Origin: Peptococcaceae bacterium UBA4068
GTDB taxonomy: Bacteria > Bacillota > Dehalobacteriia > UBA4068
Assembly (NCBI GenBank): GCA_002382665.1
Contig: DFZA01000017.1
Location: forward strand, 1-48,376
Direction of reading: 5' to 3'
Length of the DNA: 48,376 bases
Part shown: positions 8,597 to 17,614 of the stretch, one piece after another
How positions within the stretch are numbered: position 1 is the stretch's first letter
How the letters are laid out: the number at the start of each line of letters is the position of its first letter
Made by a program: the position numbers and the translations under genes
Notes under the pieces: model-generated
Databases searched by the model: none
What the model was told of the DNA's origin: nothing
The model's input: only the letters and a program-made list of their open reading frames with translations

Positions 8597-8776
8597 ATGA
8601 AATTCTCTAAAAAAGTAATAATTGGCGTGCTGGCGTCGGCATTGGCTTTTACCGTCGCCATGACGGTGGCGTTTTTTATGTTCCAATCGGTGCCGGATAA
8701 GCTGATCACCGGTTTTTACGCCTTCTGCGGTGCGGAGGCGGGAGTATTGGGCTGGATCAAAAGAAGTGGACTTTGA
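8597..8776 (+). CDS. Small phage membrane protein
   Basis: The 59-residue product has an N-terminal membrane helix (VIIGVLASALAFTVAMTVAFFMF) and a second hydrophobic part ending GVLGWIKR. ATG 8597 is preferred over GTG 8588, as GGGGTG at 8585-8590 gives a 6-nt spacing. Similar small proteins with a FWGxEAGxLxWIKR-type end are found in phage structural clusters; the function is unknown to me. Confidence 0.55.
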   Translation: MKFSKKVIIGVLASALAFTVAMTVAFFMFQSVPDKLITGFYAFCGAEAGVLGWIKRSGL

Positions 8777-8845
8777 GGCGGTAAAACGACGGCAAAAAAC
8801 CGTTGGTGCAATTTGCGCGGCGGAAATTGGGAGGTTTGATAAATT

Positions 8846-10549
8846 ATGAGAATGTCTGAGATCAAATATAATTCGGAAAACGGCAAACAACAATTGATGG
8901 GTTTCGGCGGCATCAATTACAGCCCGCGCTATAAACCGGGTGAATTGCGGAACAGCGAAAACCTGTCCGCCGACGAATACCCCTGGATCTCGCAGCGGAA
9001 GAACGCTTGTATAGAATATTCCTATATAACAGATGATCCGCCCGGAAAATACACAAGTCCCGTGGCGATATATGCAAAGGACGAAATGTGCGTTATCGAC
9101 AGCGACGGTAAGTTTTATTATGACGGCGATGAGATAACAGGGCATACTTTTGATGTGGAAAAGGACATTCAGATGGTAGCCGTAAATACCAAAATACTAA
9201 TATTTCCTGACTGCTGGTATTATGATATTTCTGATGAAGCGTTGTATCCGTTTGCCGCTAAATTTGAGACTCAATCTTCTGCTACTAATATTATAGAGGT
9301 TACTTCATCATCAATTACTATCACAACCGGGTCGTTTAAGTCGTTTACCGATGTTGAGGATTACATAAGTAGGTTTCATATCGGCGATACTATATACTTT
9401 TCCAATACGCTGGATAGTGAAAACGATAAGGAAGCAATTACTATTAGGAACATATCGGATGACGGGAAGATGCTGACTTTTGATGCCGGTTCGTTTACAG
9501 CTAAGACCTACAATGCTACTACCCATACTCATTTATATTTTGAGAGATTGATTTTGGAAGCCGCTGAGGGTGCGACAGGAACTTCGCCGATGTTTGATTA
9601 TGTTTGTGAACACGATAACAGGCTTTGGGGTGTGAGGAGCTATTGTCAGACAATCTATGGAAGCTCATTGGGCAACCCCTTGAACTTTAATTGCTTTGAA
9701 GGATTGTCCACCGACAGTTACGCGGTGGCGGTCGGCAGCGCAGGCAAGTTTACAGGTATAACAGGATTCGGATCATATATCTGCTTTTTCAAAGAGAATT
9801 GCCTGCATAAGCTTTATGGCAGCAAACCTAGCAATTACCAGATCGTAACCAGCACTATCCCGGGTGTGGAGAGAGGGTCTTCTAAATCGCTGCAAATTAT
9901 TAATGATTGTCTGTATTATAAAGGTGACGAAGGTATTTATGCCTATAGCGGAGATACGCCAGATCTGATCAGCGATAATCTCGGCACGATTAATTATAAT
10001 CACGGTGTTGCCGGTGCCGACGGGCGCAAATATTATATTTCAATGGAAAGGGCAGAGGGAGATGACTACGTCAACGACTTCTATATCTATGATACAATAC
10101 GCGGTATCTGGCTGCGGGTTGATAATTCAAATATAATCGATTTTGCTTCCAAGAGTGGCCATGTTTACTATCTGAAATATCTGCAAAGCGGCGAAACACA
10201 GGCTAACAGAATATACATAGGTGATATCGGCGACGATGTGAGCGATTGGAGCGCGGAACTGTGCCCGTTTTATGAAGACACGCAGCAGCGCAAATCATAT
10301 CTACGGCTTTTTATCCGCTATCAGTTTGAAAAAACCGGAAACCTGCTGAATGTATACAAAAAAATACATGGCAAAGATACTGATTTTGTATTGATCAAAA
10401 GCATAACCGCCACTACCGGTGATGAAAATACTATCGAGATACCGCTGCCGCCCAACAGGTGCGACAGCTTTTCTGTTAAGTTCAGCGGTACGGGCAGGTG
10501 CTTTATCAAGTCGCTGGTCAGAGAATATCAAAGGGGAAACGAAAGATAG
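8846..10549 (+). CDS. Phage virion protein, beta-propeller-like (P22 gp10-type stabilisation protein candidate)
   Basis: A 567-residue protein starts at ATG 8846 behind GGGAGG. It opens with GGINYSPRYKPGELRNSENLSADEYPWISQR, followed by short beta-strand units (VAIYAKDEMCVID, MVAVNTKILIFPD, DNRLWGV, ITGFGSYICFFKENCLHKLYG, GDEGIYAYSGD). This pattern of ordered readout strands resembles the propeller proteins that plug podovirus head-tail junctions, such as P22 gp10. The resemblance is in layout and I cannot confirm homology. The next genes encode likely virion-internal proteins, which fits a short-tailed phage. AT-rich segment 9280-9560 probably encodes an inserted domain. Confidence 0.6.
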   Translation: MRMSEIKYNSENGKQQLMGFGGINYSPRYKPGELRNSENLSADEYPWISQRKNACIEYSYITDDPPGKYTSPVAIYAKDEMCVIDSDGKFYYDGDEITGHTFDVEKDIQMVAVNTKILIFPDCWYYDISDEALYPFAAKFETQSSATNIIEVTSSSITITTGSFKSFTDVEDYISRFHIGDTIYFSNTLDSENDKEAITIRNISDDGKMLTFDAGSFTAKTYNATTHTHLYFERLILEAAEGATGTSPMFDYVCEHDNRLWGVRSYCQTIYGSSLGNPLNFNCFEGLSTDSYAVAVGSAGKFTGITGFGSYICFFKENCLHKLYGSKPSNYQIVTSTIPGVERGSSKSLQIINDCLYYKGDEGIYAYSGDTPDLISDNLGTINYNHGVAGADGRKYYISMERAEGDDYVNDFYIYDTIRGIWLRVDNSNIIDFASKSGHVYYLKYLQSGETQANRIYIGDIGDDVSDWSAELCPFYEDTQQRKSYLRLFIRYQFEKTGNLLNVYKKIHGKDTDFVLIKSITATTGDENTIEIPLPPNRCDSFSVKFSGTGRCFIKSLVREYQRGNER

Positions 10550-10559
10550 GAGGTGTATT

Positions 10560-10742
10560 ATGGCTGTATTCAGGACTGCGACGCTCAAGGTGGATAATAT
10601 CAATCCCAGCGCCGATATCAACAAAATTGTCAATTATGTTAATATTTTACAGGAGCAATTGGAGTGGGTGTTATCCAATCTCGACAGCGATAACGTGACG
10701 GAAATAGACGCTAAAGTAACTAAAATTGTGAATAATGGATAG
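10560..10742 (+). CDS. Small phage protein
   Basis: A 60-residue protein (MAVFRTATLKVDNINPS..) starts at ATG 10560 behind ATAGGAGGTG. An amphipathic helix (ADINKIVNYVNILQEQLEWVLSNL) suggests oligomerisation. It sits tightly between the propeller-like protein (10 bp) and the next gene (11 bp to its ATG), so it belongs to one transcription unit. No named family is recognised. Confidence 0.65.
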   Translation: MAVFRTATLKVDNINPSADINKIVNYVNILQEQLEWVLSNLDSDNVTEIDAKVTKIVNNG

Positions 10743-10753
10743 GAGTGGTTATT

Positions 10754-11605
10754 ATGTCAACAAGTACTGAAAATTATTTTACTCAAGACTGGACATCTCA
10801 ATATAACACAGCAAGGCAAAACGGAGATTGGCAAGCCATGAAAGCTGCCAATGACGGTGCCAATGCTGACCGTGCCGCTGCTGGTATTGCACCTCAATAT
10901 GCCAATGATGATATAAATTATTATAAAAATTTACAGGAGACATTAAATAAAAACCTTGCAGGCAAAACGGGTGACGAATGGAGATCACTGACTACTAATT
11001 ATTTGGCAACGCTTGATAGTAGAAATGGTGGGAAAACTTCTTTTTCTGAACCCTTAAACAGTACAAGATCATTAGGCGCATACTATACAAATGAGGGCAA
11101 TGACGACAATAAATCTTTCAGTAATTCTTCTAAGGCATATAAGTCTTTTGATGCCGACGACGACACTCTCTGGCAGGCTTATCTTGACCGCTACCAGCAA
11201 GAGAGCGACAGAGCGGCGCGTAATACCATAGGAGAAGTAGCGGCAAATACCGGCGGGTTGGCAAGTTCATACGCAACGACAGCGGCTAATCAGGCCGCCA
11301 ATTATTATACCCAGTTGGCTAATGATGCTTATTTAGATATATACCAACAAAAGTATCAGGAATATCTTGACCAACTTGAGCAGCAAAATTACCAAAAAGA
11401 GCAGTCATATAACCAGTATTATAACAATGCGCAATTAGCGCTTTCGCAGCAACAAATCAATAATGATCTTGCCAGTGCCAATTGGCAACAGAATTATACG
11501 CAGTCCAGCGGTGACTGGAGTACTTTGTTAAGTTTAGCACAATTAGCTGCTCAAAATGGAAATTATGATCTGGTAAATGCTTTGATAAAGAAAATGGGTT
11601 ATTGA
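10754..11605 (+). CDS. Gln/Asn-rich probable virion-internal or ejection protein
   Basis: The 283-residue protein is rich in Gln, Asn, Ala and Tyr. The C-terminal half contains GGLASSYATTAANQAANYYTQL and QKYQEYLDQLEQQNYQKEQSY, a long helical, possibly coiled-coil part. Such GG(L)xSSxA-type helical proteins are frequent next to ejection proteins of short-tailed phages. ATG 10754 was preferred over GTG 10745 because AGGAG at 10741-10745 gives 8-nt spacing. A terminator follows at 11618. Function inferred from composition and position only. Confidence 0.5.
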   Translation: MSTSTENYFTQDWTSQYNTARQNGDWQAMKAANDGANADRAAAGIAPQYANDDINYYKNLQETLNKNLAGKTGDEWRSLTTNYLATLDSRNGGKTSFSEPLNSTRSLGAYYTNEGNDDNKSFSNSSKAYKSFDADDDTLWQAYLDRYQQESDRAARNTIGEVAANTGGLASSYATTAANQAANYYTQLANDAYLDIYQQKYQEYLDQLEQQNYQKEQSYNQYYNNAQLALSQQQINNDLASANWQQNYTQSSGDWSTLLSLAQLAAQNGNYDLVNALIKKMGY

Positions 11606-11617
11606 TTAAAGTAAGGT

Positions 11618-11656
11618 AAAACAAGCAGGCGGCTTATACAGTCGCCTGCTTGTTTT
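11618..11656. terminator. Bidirectional intrinsic terminator
   Basis: A perfect 14-bp stem (AAAACAAGCAGGCG/CGCCTGCTTGTTTT) with an 11-nt loop separates the helical virion protein from the large phage protein. Confidence 0.8.
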
Positions 11657-11719
11657 ATACGCCTAGAGCCAAGAACCACGCGCTTGATTTTGTGCATTAA
11701 TATCGGAGGGCAAGAGAAA

Positions 11720-14614
11720 ATGGTGACTTTGAATAACATATTTAAAGGGATTAAAAAGGGTGCGAAAAATAGTGCGAAAGAAATCGACGAAGCGTTTGGC
11801 ATAGATCATTCCCCAGCGGGCGGCGCCAGCCGGGGCGGCGGCAAGAGCGGTTCGGGGAAAGTCAGTTCGGGCGGGGGTAAAAACTCTGATTCTACAAAGT
11901 CCGGGAGCAAGGCCGGTGGTAATAAAACAAGCAACACGACTACTTCGCCGCTGCCAACGACGGCGAATACCTCAATCATAACAAAACCCACAACGACGCT
12001 GACTTCGCCCCTAACGGATATTGCGACGCTGAACAAAAACGCTTTTACTGAGAATATGCTGGATATGACAGATCAAAACTATGTTTTTGGTCGCCGCGAT
12101 AAGCCGATTGTTACTTTGCCCAGGGCGTCGGATACCCTGGCTGTGCCAAACTCGCTGAAAGCAAAACCTACAACGACGCTGACTACGCCGATAACGGATA
12201 TAGCGACGCGGAATGAAAACGCTTTTACTAAAAGTATGCTGGATATGGCAGACCAAAACTATGTTTTCGGGCGTCACGATAAGCCGATTACTTTGCCCCG
12301 GGCGTCGGATACGCTGGCTGTGCTGAACTCGCTGAAAGCAAACACATCCGCAGACCCGACGGCGGATCAACAGACGGCGGCGGATAACAACTATTGGCAT
12401 ACCGCCGGCGGCGGGATAATCAAGAGCCATGCCACTAACCCCTACGGAGCTTTTGTGGATAGTCAGGGGTTTGACAATTATGATTTGCTTTATGGCAAAA
12501 CGATAAACATGGATGATTATGCTAACAGCTATGCGTATTCCGGCGGCAAATACACGCAGGTGGGGATCAAAGATTTAAAGCAACAAATAAATGAATTGCA
12601 ACGGCAGATCAACTTCAAAACCCACATGAGGGCATCAAAAAAAGAAGTCAACGAGCTTAAAAGCCAGTTGACAGATTTAAAAAGCCTTTATAGCTCTTAT
12701 TGCAACTCTTACTCCGACCAGCAGGAGGTTGGCCGCATAAAGGGTTTTGAGGACGTTATATACAATGACGATTTCGAGCAGGGCGCGGCGGTGGGGCAAT
12801 CGCTGAACCCCTCCTTCGATACGATGTTATATAACAAAGGCAAGGTCGTCAATCAAGTCCAGTATATCAAAGACCTGATCAATGCCGTAGGCCCGCAGGG
12901 CAAGCTGGCCAGCGATCAGGTGCTCTACTATATGACGGAAGACGAGAGCAAAATATATGCCTATTGGCTGTCTAAAGACAAGGGCCAAGCCGATGACTAT
13001 CTGGATTCAATGCAGCGGGCGCTCAATTACCGCGCCATGACGGACTGGAACAACCATGTCAAGAATCAGGCCGACCAAAATACCGCGGCGGGCATTGTAA
13101 CCGATCTGACGTCCTCGATTGTCAAACCGGGGGCGTTGATCAACGCAGGCAAACAGATAATAGAAAACGCTGTCAGCGGCGATTACCGCAAGCCCGACGT
13201 ATATTCCGATCTGAACATTGGCGTACAGACCAATCAGGCGGCCAGAGCGGGGCTGTTGGATGACATTGATTCGTCGGCGGGCAAGTTTTTGGCAAATACG
13301 GCATTATCGCTCGGCGAATTCGTGGTGGCGCTGCCGTTTCAGTCCGGGGCACTGGCGTTGTTGGCGACCAGCGCGGGCGGTGATGCCGCGGTCAACGCCG
13401 CCCAAAGAGGCGCTACAGCCGGTCAGGCCTTGACATTGGGGCTGCTGACGACGGCCATCGAGGGTGCGACGGAATATTTGCCGCTGAAAAACCTCAATAT
13501 GCTGGTATACGGCGTCCGGCAGGCGGGCAACGCGGCGCTGGCCACCGTGGCGGCTAATACGCTGCGCAGCTATGTTTATAACGGCGTAAAGGGCGCGTTG
13601 GGGCAGGCCAATATCGAGGGCGGCGAGGAGCTGATATCGCAATATGCGAATCTGGTGGCCGATAATATGGTCATGGGCGATAACTCCCAGGTCAACCGCT
13701 ACAAAGAGCAACTGGTGGCCAGCGGCTATAGCCGTGACGACGCCGAGGCGCAGGCTTTTAAACAGTATTATTTCTGGCAGCCGTTTCAAGCCTTTGCGGG
13801 CGGCTTTGTTTCCGGCGGCATACTGGGCGGTACCGCCGCGGGTATAGGCGGGCTGCACGGCCAGTATAACGCGGACAACCTCAATAATACCGACAACCTC
13901 AATAATACCGACAATCTCAATAATACCAACAACCTCTATAACCTCAATAAGCAGTTGCCGAATACAGCGGCGCAGACAGCACAAACTGCGCCGCTGCCGC
14001 TGGCAGCTGGCGGTGAGGGCGTTAATTTGTACAGCGGTAACATCAGCAACACGGCCAACAACGGCGGTGTAGTTTTGCCTTGGGTGAATAACAATGTCGC
14101 TTCTGCGGTAAATAGCGGCAATAACGGAAACACGGTCAGCAACGGCGGTGTAGTTTTTCCGTGGGCAGGCAATGTGACTGCTCCTTTAGTCAACAGCGCT
14201 AACCGTGGTGTTGTTGTGCCCAAAGTGGAGGGCGACAACACGATAACGCTGCCGCGGGGAACAGAGGGCAACTACCTGCCGACAGCCAGAGGCAGGTATC
14301 TGACTATTGCCAAAATGGGCAACAGAGACCTGATGGTAATGCTGGGCGGCGATTTAATACTAATGCCGGATGCCAGTGTGGCATTGACTACCGTTCCAAG
14401 TACCAGCAAAACAATCACCACGCTGCCTGTCACCAGTAATGCATTAACTGTAATCCCCGAAACTACCAAAGCCATCACCACCCTGCCCACTTACGAACAA
14501 ACACTCCAGCAGGCCAAGCAAATATGCCGTACAATAAGCGGAGTATTATCAAACAAGAACTACAAAACGAAGAGCCTCCAAGGCACTTCCATTTATAATA
14601 GCCGGATCTGTTGA
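11720..14614 (+). CDS. Large phage protein with duplicated 60-residue units and a hydrophobic ejection-type core
   Basis: The start is ATG 11720 (GGAGGG 9 nt upstream), giving 964 residues. N-terminal Gly/Ser-rich linker (GGASRGGGKSGSGK) is followed by two 60-residue direct repeats (~11983-12342; DIATxNxNAFT, QNYVFGR, LPRASDTLAV). A coiled-coil part (KQQINELQRQINFKT) is next, then a hydrophobic Ala/Gly-rich core (~residues 510-715) with IEGATEYLPL, NIEGGEELISQYANL and FQAFAGGFVSGGILGG. That core resembles large membrane-active or tape-measure/ejection proteins of phages. Four 18-bp tandem units at 13874-13945 encode an NNTDNL-type spacer. The C-terminal part repeats ITTLP/ALTVIP motifs. Hints of a changeable C-terminus are given by the fragment at 17088-17180. 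Confidence 0.6.
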   Translation: MVTLNNIFKGIKKGAKNSAKEIDEAFGIDHSPAGGASRGGGKSGSGKVSSGGGKNSDSTKSGSKAGGNKTSNTTTSPLPTTANTSIITKPTTTLTSPLTDIATLNKNAFTENMLDMTDQNYVFGRRDKPIVTLPRASDTLAVPNSLKAKPTTTLTTPITDIATRNENAFTKSMLDMADQNYVFGRHDKPITLPRASDTLAVLNSLKANTSADPTADQQTAADNNYWHTAGGGIIKSHATNPYGAFVDSQGFDNYDLLYGKTINMDDYANSYAYSGGKYTQVGIKDLKQQINELQRQINFKTHMRASKKEVNELKSQLTDLKSLYSSYCNSYSDQQEVGRIKGFEDVIYNDDFEQGAAVGQSLNPSFDTMLYNKGKVVNQVQYIKDLINAVGPQGKLASDQVLYYMTEDESKIYAYWLSKDKGQADDYLDSMQRALNYRAMTDWNNHVKNQADQNTAAGIVTDLTSSIVKPGALINAGKQIIENAVSGDYRKPDVYSDLNIGVQTNQAARAGLLDDIDSSAGKFLANTALSLGEFVVALPFQSGALALLATSAGGDAAVNAAQRGATAGQALTLGLLTTAIEGATEYLPLKNLNMLVYGVRQAGNAALATVAANTLRSYVYNGVKGALGQANIEGGEELISQYANLVADNMVMGDNSQVNRYKEQLVASGYSRDDAEAQAFKQYYFWQPFQAFAGGFVSGGILGGTAAGIGGLHGQYNADNLNNTDNLNNTDNLNNTNNLYNLNKQLPNTAAQTAQTAPLPLAAGGEGVNLYSGNISNTANNGGVVLPWVNNNVASAVNSGNNGNTVSNGGVVFPWAGNVTAPLVNSANRGVVVPKVEGDNTITLPRGTEGNYLPTARGRYLTIAKMGNRDLMVMLGGDLILMPDASVALTTVPSTSKTITTLPVTSNALTVIPETTKAITTLPTYEQTLQQAKQICRTISGVLSNKNYKTKSLQGTSIYNSRIC
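13874..13945 (+). repeat. 18-bp tandem repeat, four units, in frame
   Basis: Units begin at 13874, 13892, 13910 and 13928 (GACAACCTCAATAATACC, last one degenerate). They encode a DNLNNT linker. The in-frame length means copy changes would not break the gene. Confidence 0.85.
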
Positions 14615-14695
14615 CGCTGATTCACTGTAAATTCTTCGATGATTTCAAAGTCTTGCAGCCGCTATCGCAAAAACAAGATGCCAACTCAGCATACA

Positions 14696-14728
14696 AAAGT
14701 GGCAGGAAGTTTTACTTCCTGCCACTTT
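14696..14728. terminator. Bidirectional terminator between the phage gene and the amidohydrolase remnant
   Basis: A perfect 14-bp stem (AAAGTGGCAGGAAG/CTTCCTGCCACTTT) with a 5-nt loop separates the plus-strand phage gene from the minus-strand symporter unit. Confidence 0.8.
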
Positions 14729-14753
14729 AATAATTAACTAAAACTGTTACAGC

Positions 14754-14957
14754 TTAACAAAAGCTCAAGGCGTTATCGTGAAGTAATTTTTGCATCTAAG
14801 CATCTGTTATGCCTGTGACTTTCATGCGCTGTAATTCAACAGACGGGTCGTGGAAGGGTATATCTGAACCGTACATGACCCTGCCTTCGCCAATCGTATC
14901 AAATACCTCTTTGATCTTGGTATGCATAGGCATACCGGAGGTCTCAAGATATATTTT
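14754..14957 (-). pseudogene. C-terminal remnant of an amidohydrolase (amidohydrolase-2 type)
   Basis: Read on the minus strand, this stretch encodes a typical end of a TIM-barrel amidohydrolase: IYLETSGMPMHTKI, then GRVMYGSDIPFHDP, then a LLHDNALSF tail. The Asp in GSD is the usual metal or catalytic residue of the family. The first ~200 residues are missing. An in-frame TAG at 14796-14798 lies where related proteins have Gln or Glu (CAG to TAG would explain it). It begins directly after, and in frame with, the stop codon of the symporter gene. This indicates a deletion that joined the end of an amidohydrolase gene to the transporter gene. Confidence 0.75.
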
Positions 14958-16418
14958 CTACGAAGCCTGCTGAGTAGCTGCCTTGTTGGTCTTAACATCT
15001 TCTTCATCGAAGAACTGATCAACAATCTCGGGGGCAGTCTTTTTACCTACGGCATTACCGACTAAATAACCGATTACAGCGAATAATATACCGATATAGA
15101 GGTCAGAAATACCGCCGGGGTTTCCACTGAAATGCCAGATAAGGTTGGCGCCGCCGCCTAATATCATGGATAAAAGGGCGGCCAGTCCGGTAGCTTTTCT
15201 GGAGTAGAACACTGCGAAGCAGGGGAGTAAGAGAGCGCTGACCATCATATTGCAGGCCATGTACAGCATGCTGATCGCGGTCGGGAACACAACAACGAAA
15301 AACAGCGATACGATACATGATAAAGCCAAGCAAATACGGTTGGCAGTGAGATAATGTTTGTCTGATTTATTCGGTGCGATAAACGGTTTATAAATATCAT
15401 TAACAACCAGCATGCCGATAACCAAGGCGCAGGCTGCCGCAGTTGAAAGGATGGCCGAAACCAGAGCCGCAATCACGATGGCGCCCATTATCGGTGACAT
15501 CAATTCGTTGATCATGATGCCGAACAAAGCCTCTCCATTTTCGAGGCCCGGGTACATGTATGAACCGGGGAGGGCAATTAAGAAGTTGCAAACGCCAAGA
15601 CCGATAGCCAAAACGCCAAAGATGATGAAGGCTTTACGCGCGGTGCTGACATCTTTAGCCGCCGCAGCGCGCTGCCACATATCCTGACCGGGGAAGGTCG
15701 CCAAGAACATCGAGGCGCCAAAGGCGATGCCGCCGGAGATGGTCGTATAGCCCGACAGTTTGAAGTGATCAGGACCTAAGCCAGCAACCATGGTTGCCAT
15801 GTCGACGCCTGGTGCTCTAAGGGAGACAAAGACAGCTACAATCATGCCGATCCAGATAATGATGGCCTGGACGATCATTGTGTAACCCAGCGACCACATA
15901 CCGCCGAAGATGCTGTAGACAATAACGCAGGCAGTAATGACTACAACTGCCCAAATGGGATCGATACCAAAGGTAGTGGTAATAACCGACTCAATTGTTT
16001 CAATCTGGCCGCCGCAGAAAGCCAAGAACGGCAGAATCAGCATGATTGCCGCAATTAAACCTGTAGCTTTACCGAAGCGCAGGTTAAACATATCCGGTAT
16101 AGTGAATCTGCCTGTTCTATGTAAAACCCTCTTGATCTTCGGGGCAAATGTAATGCCTAAGATCATATAACTGACACCGGCCGGACCGGTTAATAGCGCT
16201 AAGTCAGCCCAAGCACTGGTATAGTCCATGCCTATAGAACCTATAATGAAGAATCCGCTGATCATGTTAGCGAATAATGACGCTGTGACCATTTTTAAGT
16301 CCATTTTACCGCTGGCAATAAGATAGTCCTCGGTGTTTTTGGTGTTTTTTGCACCAATAATACCGATAATGATCATCGCAGCCATATAAATAATAAGAAC
16401 AGTTAAATAAATTGCCAT
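14958..16418 (-). CDS. Sodium:solute symporter (SSS/SLC5 family)
   Basis: The 486-residue protein has about 13 hydrophobic segments spread along its whole length, starting MAIYLTVLIIYMAAMIIIG. Family marks include the N-terminal NTEDYLIASGKM, GGMWSLGYTMIVQ in the middle and the central FPGQDMWQRAAAAKD, all typical of the SSS family that imports organic solutes with sodium. The substrate cannot be read from sequence. The neighbouring amidohydrolase remnant suggests the pair once imported and degraded a carboxylate or cyclic amide-type compound, but this is inference. The cytoplasmic tail ends QFFDEEDVKTNKAATQQAS and may have been altered by the deletion. Ribosome binding site AAAGGAA precedes the start. 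The ~680-bp AT-rich upstream region likely holds its promoter. Confidence 0.85.
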   Translation of the reverse strand: MAIYLTVLIIYMAAMIIIGIIGAKNTKNTEDYLIASGKMDLKMVTASLFANMISGFFIIGSIGMDYTSAWADLALLTGPAGVSYMILGITFAPKIKRVLHRTGRFTIPDMFNLRFGKATGLIAAIMLILPFLAFCGGQIETIESVITTTFGIDPIWAVVVITACVIVYSIFGGMWSLGYTMIVQAIIIWIGMIVAVFVSLRAPGVDMATMVAGLGPDHFKLSGYTTISGGIAFGASMFLATFPGQDMWQRAAAAKDVSTARKAFIIFGVLAIGLGVCNFLIALPGSYMYPGLENGEALFGIMINELMSPIMGAIVIAALVSAILSTAAACALVIGMLVVNDIYKPFIAPNKSDKHYLTANRICLALSCIVSLFFVVVFPTAISMLYMACNMMVSALLLPCFAVFYSRKATGLAALLSMILGGGANLIWHFSGNPGGISDLYIGILFAVIGYLVGNAVGKKTAPEIVDQFFDEEDVKTNKAATQQAS

Positions 16419-17087
16419 ATAATTTAATTCCTTTCTTGAATGTTATTCTTGAAGGTTATTTTTGAATGTTATTATTGTCATTATTGAATGTCATTTTTAG
16501 TCTTATTATCCTACAATGAATATGAATATTGCGACTTGCAACAGTTTCCTTATTTTTGCTGCCAAGCAGCATATGTCCGGCAACAAATGAATTAATTAAA
16601 TTAAATAAATAATATTGAATAATATTAGATAACATTAAATAAATGATAATGAATAATATTAATTAATATTTAATATAACTAAACAAATACTTATTTTGTC
16701 ACAAGTCTCTACCAAGAAAGACATCTTCACCTCCCCCCAACTGATACTTCTTATATTGAAACATTATCACCCCCCTTGCCAAATTACCTCTTTATCCAGG
16801 TTCTTTCATATAATATCATAAATATATTTATTAGACAAGTGATAGAAATTGACAGTGCTGCTAGCTATGGATATGATATTCAAGAATTAGCGTATGCTAA
16901 TTCTATTAAATAACTGTTATACTGCATATTGCAAATTAATCGAAAATTGGACATTTTCTTGCAAAAAATATTATACATTATTTTTATATAAATATTAATA
17001 AAAAATTTTTTCGAAAAGCTAAAAAGAAGCAAAAAAACCGAAAGCAAGGCACGGTTCCAAAGCGCGTCCCCTTGCTTCTCTTGCTTC
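16419..17087. other. AT-rich non-coding interval upstream of the symporter
   Basis: No convincing gene. It has repeated TTGAATGTTATT-like words at 16437-16490 and AATAATATTxAxATAA-like words at 16610-16680, two C-rich patches (16732 and 16769), and inverted copies of AAGCAAGG/CCTTGCTT at about 17042 and 17070. An open frame on the minus strand at 16880-17128 is unlikely to be real. Confidence 0.5.
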
Positions 17088-17180
17088 ATTATCACCACGC
17101 TGCCCGAGACTACCAAAGCAATCATCACGCTTGTACCCGGTACAAGGAAATGGATAGGGCTGCGGAGAATTAAAACATAA
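17088..17180 (+). pseudogene. Fragment resembling the C-terminus of the large phage protein
   Basis: The 30 codons from 17088 to TAA 17180 encode IITTLPETTKAIITLVPGTRKW. The large phage protein at 11720-14614 has ALTVIPETTKAITTLPTYEQ near its end, and the DNA is also similar (GAxACTACCAAAGCxATCA). There is no start codon or ribosome binding site. It is therefore the end of a second, related gene, or an alternative C-terminal cassette, separated from the intact copy by the symporter region. Confidence 0.6.
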
Positions 17181-17234
17181 TTAGAATAATATAATTCAGT
17201 TTTATTATTACCTAAATCAAAGGAGAGGGTAAAG

Positions 17235-17606
17235 TTGAATAAAGATCTTCATATAGATAATGAAATAACTCTTACAAAAAATCTAACTTTTAGCGAATTT
17301 GCAACTTCAGGTTTATATAACAATCAAACATATGGTGACAATAGATTTTTTTGGCTAAATAAACTTTGTCCGATTAATAATAGTGAACATCTATTTAAAA
17401 TTGGTTTATGTTTCAGAGATAGATTATTAAAAAGAGTAGAATTATTCTGTATTGATGAAAATATTAAAGATGAAGAGCAGCGATATCAAATTCATCAAAA
17501 AATTGTAGATCAATTGTTAGAGCAAATAGATTTACAACGGGCTGCTATTACTAATACCTATGATGAACGGGGTAAATACAATTCGATAATTATTAATTAT
17601 GATTAA
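17235..17606 (+). CDS. AT-rich orphan protein of 123 residues, possible immunity-type protein
   Basis: Starts with TTG 17235 behind GGAGAGGGT. Composition (AT-rich, many Asn, Ile and Lys codons) differs strongly from the flanking GC-richer genes, which suggests recent acquisition. The product is soluble and acidic, with LTFSEFATSGLYNNQTYGDNRFFWLNKL, a beta-rich middle (FKIGLCFRDRLLKRVELFCID) and a helical region (QIHQKIVDQLLEQIDLQ). This size and pattern resemble small immunity proteins that lie after toxin-bearing phage or polymorphic genes, and a phage C-terminal fragment ends 54 bp upstream. That role is a guess; no family is recognised. A strong terminator follows. Confidence 0.6.
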   Translation: MNKDLHIDNEITLTKNLTFSEFATSGLYNNQTYGDNRFFWLNKLCPINNSEHLFKIGLCFRDRLLKRVELFCIDENIKDEEQRYQIHQKIVDQLLEQIDLQRAAITNTYDERGKYNSIIINYD

Positions 17607-17614
17607 GGTGCAGT

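Noticed and set aside
13874..13945. Possible CRISPR-like or iteron array
   Set aside because: The units are contiguous without spacers, in frame, and encode a linker; it is a coding tandem repeat.
16880..17128. 82-codon minus-strand open frame with hydrophobic stretches
   Set aside because: It lies in very AT-rich DNA and is antisense to the phage C-terminal fragment; no ribosome binding site.
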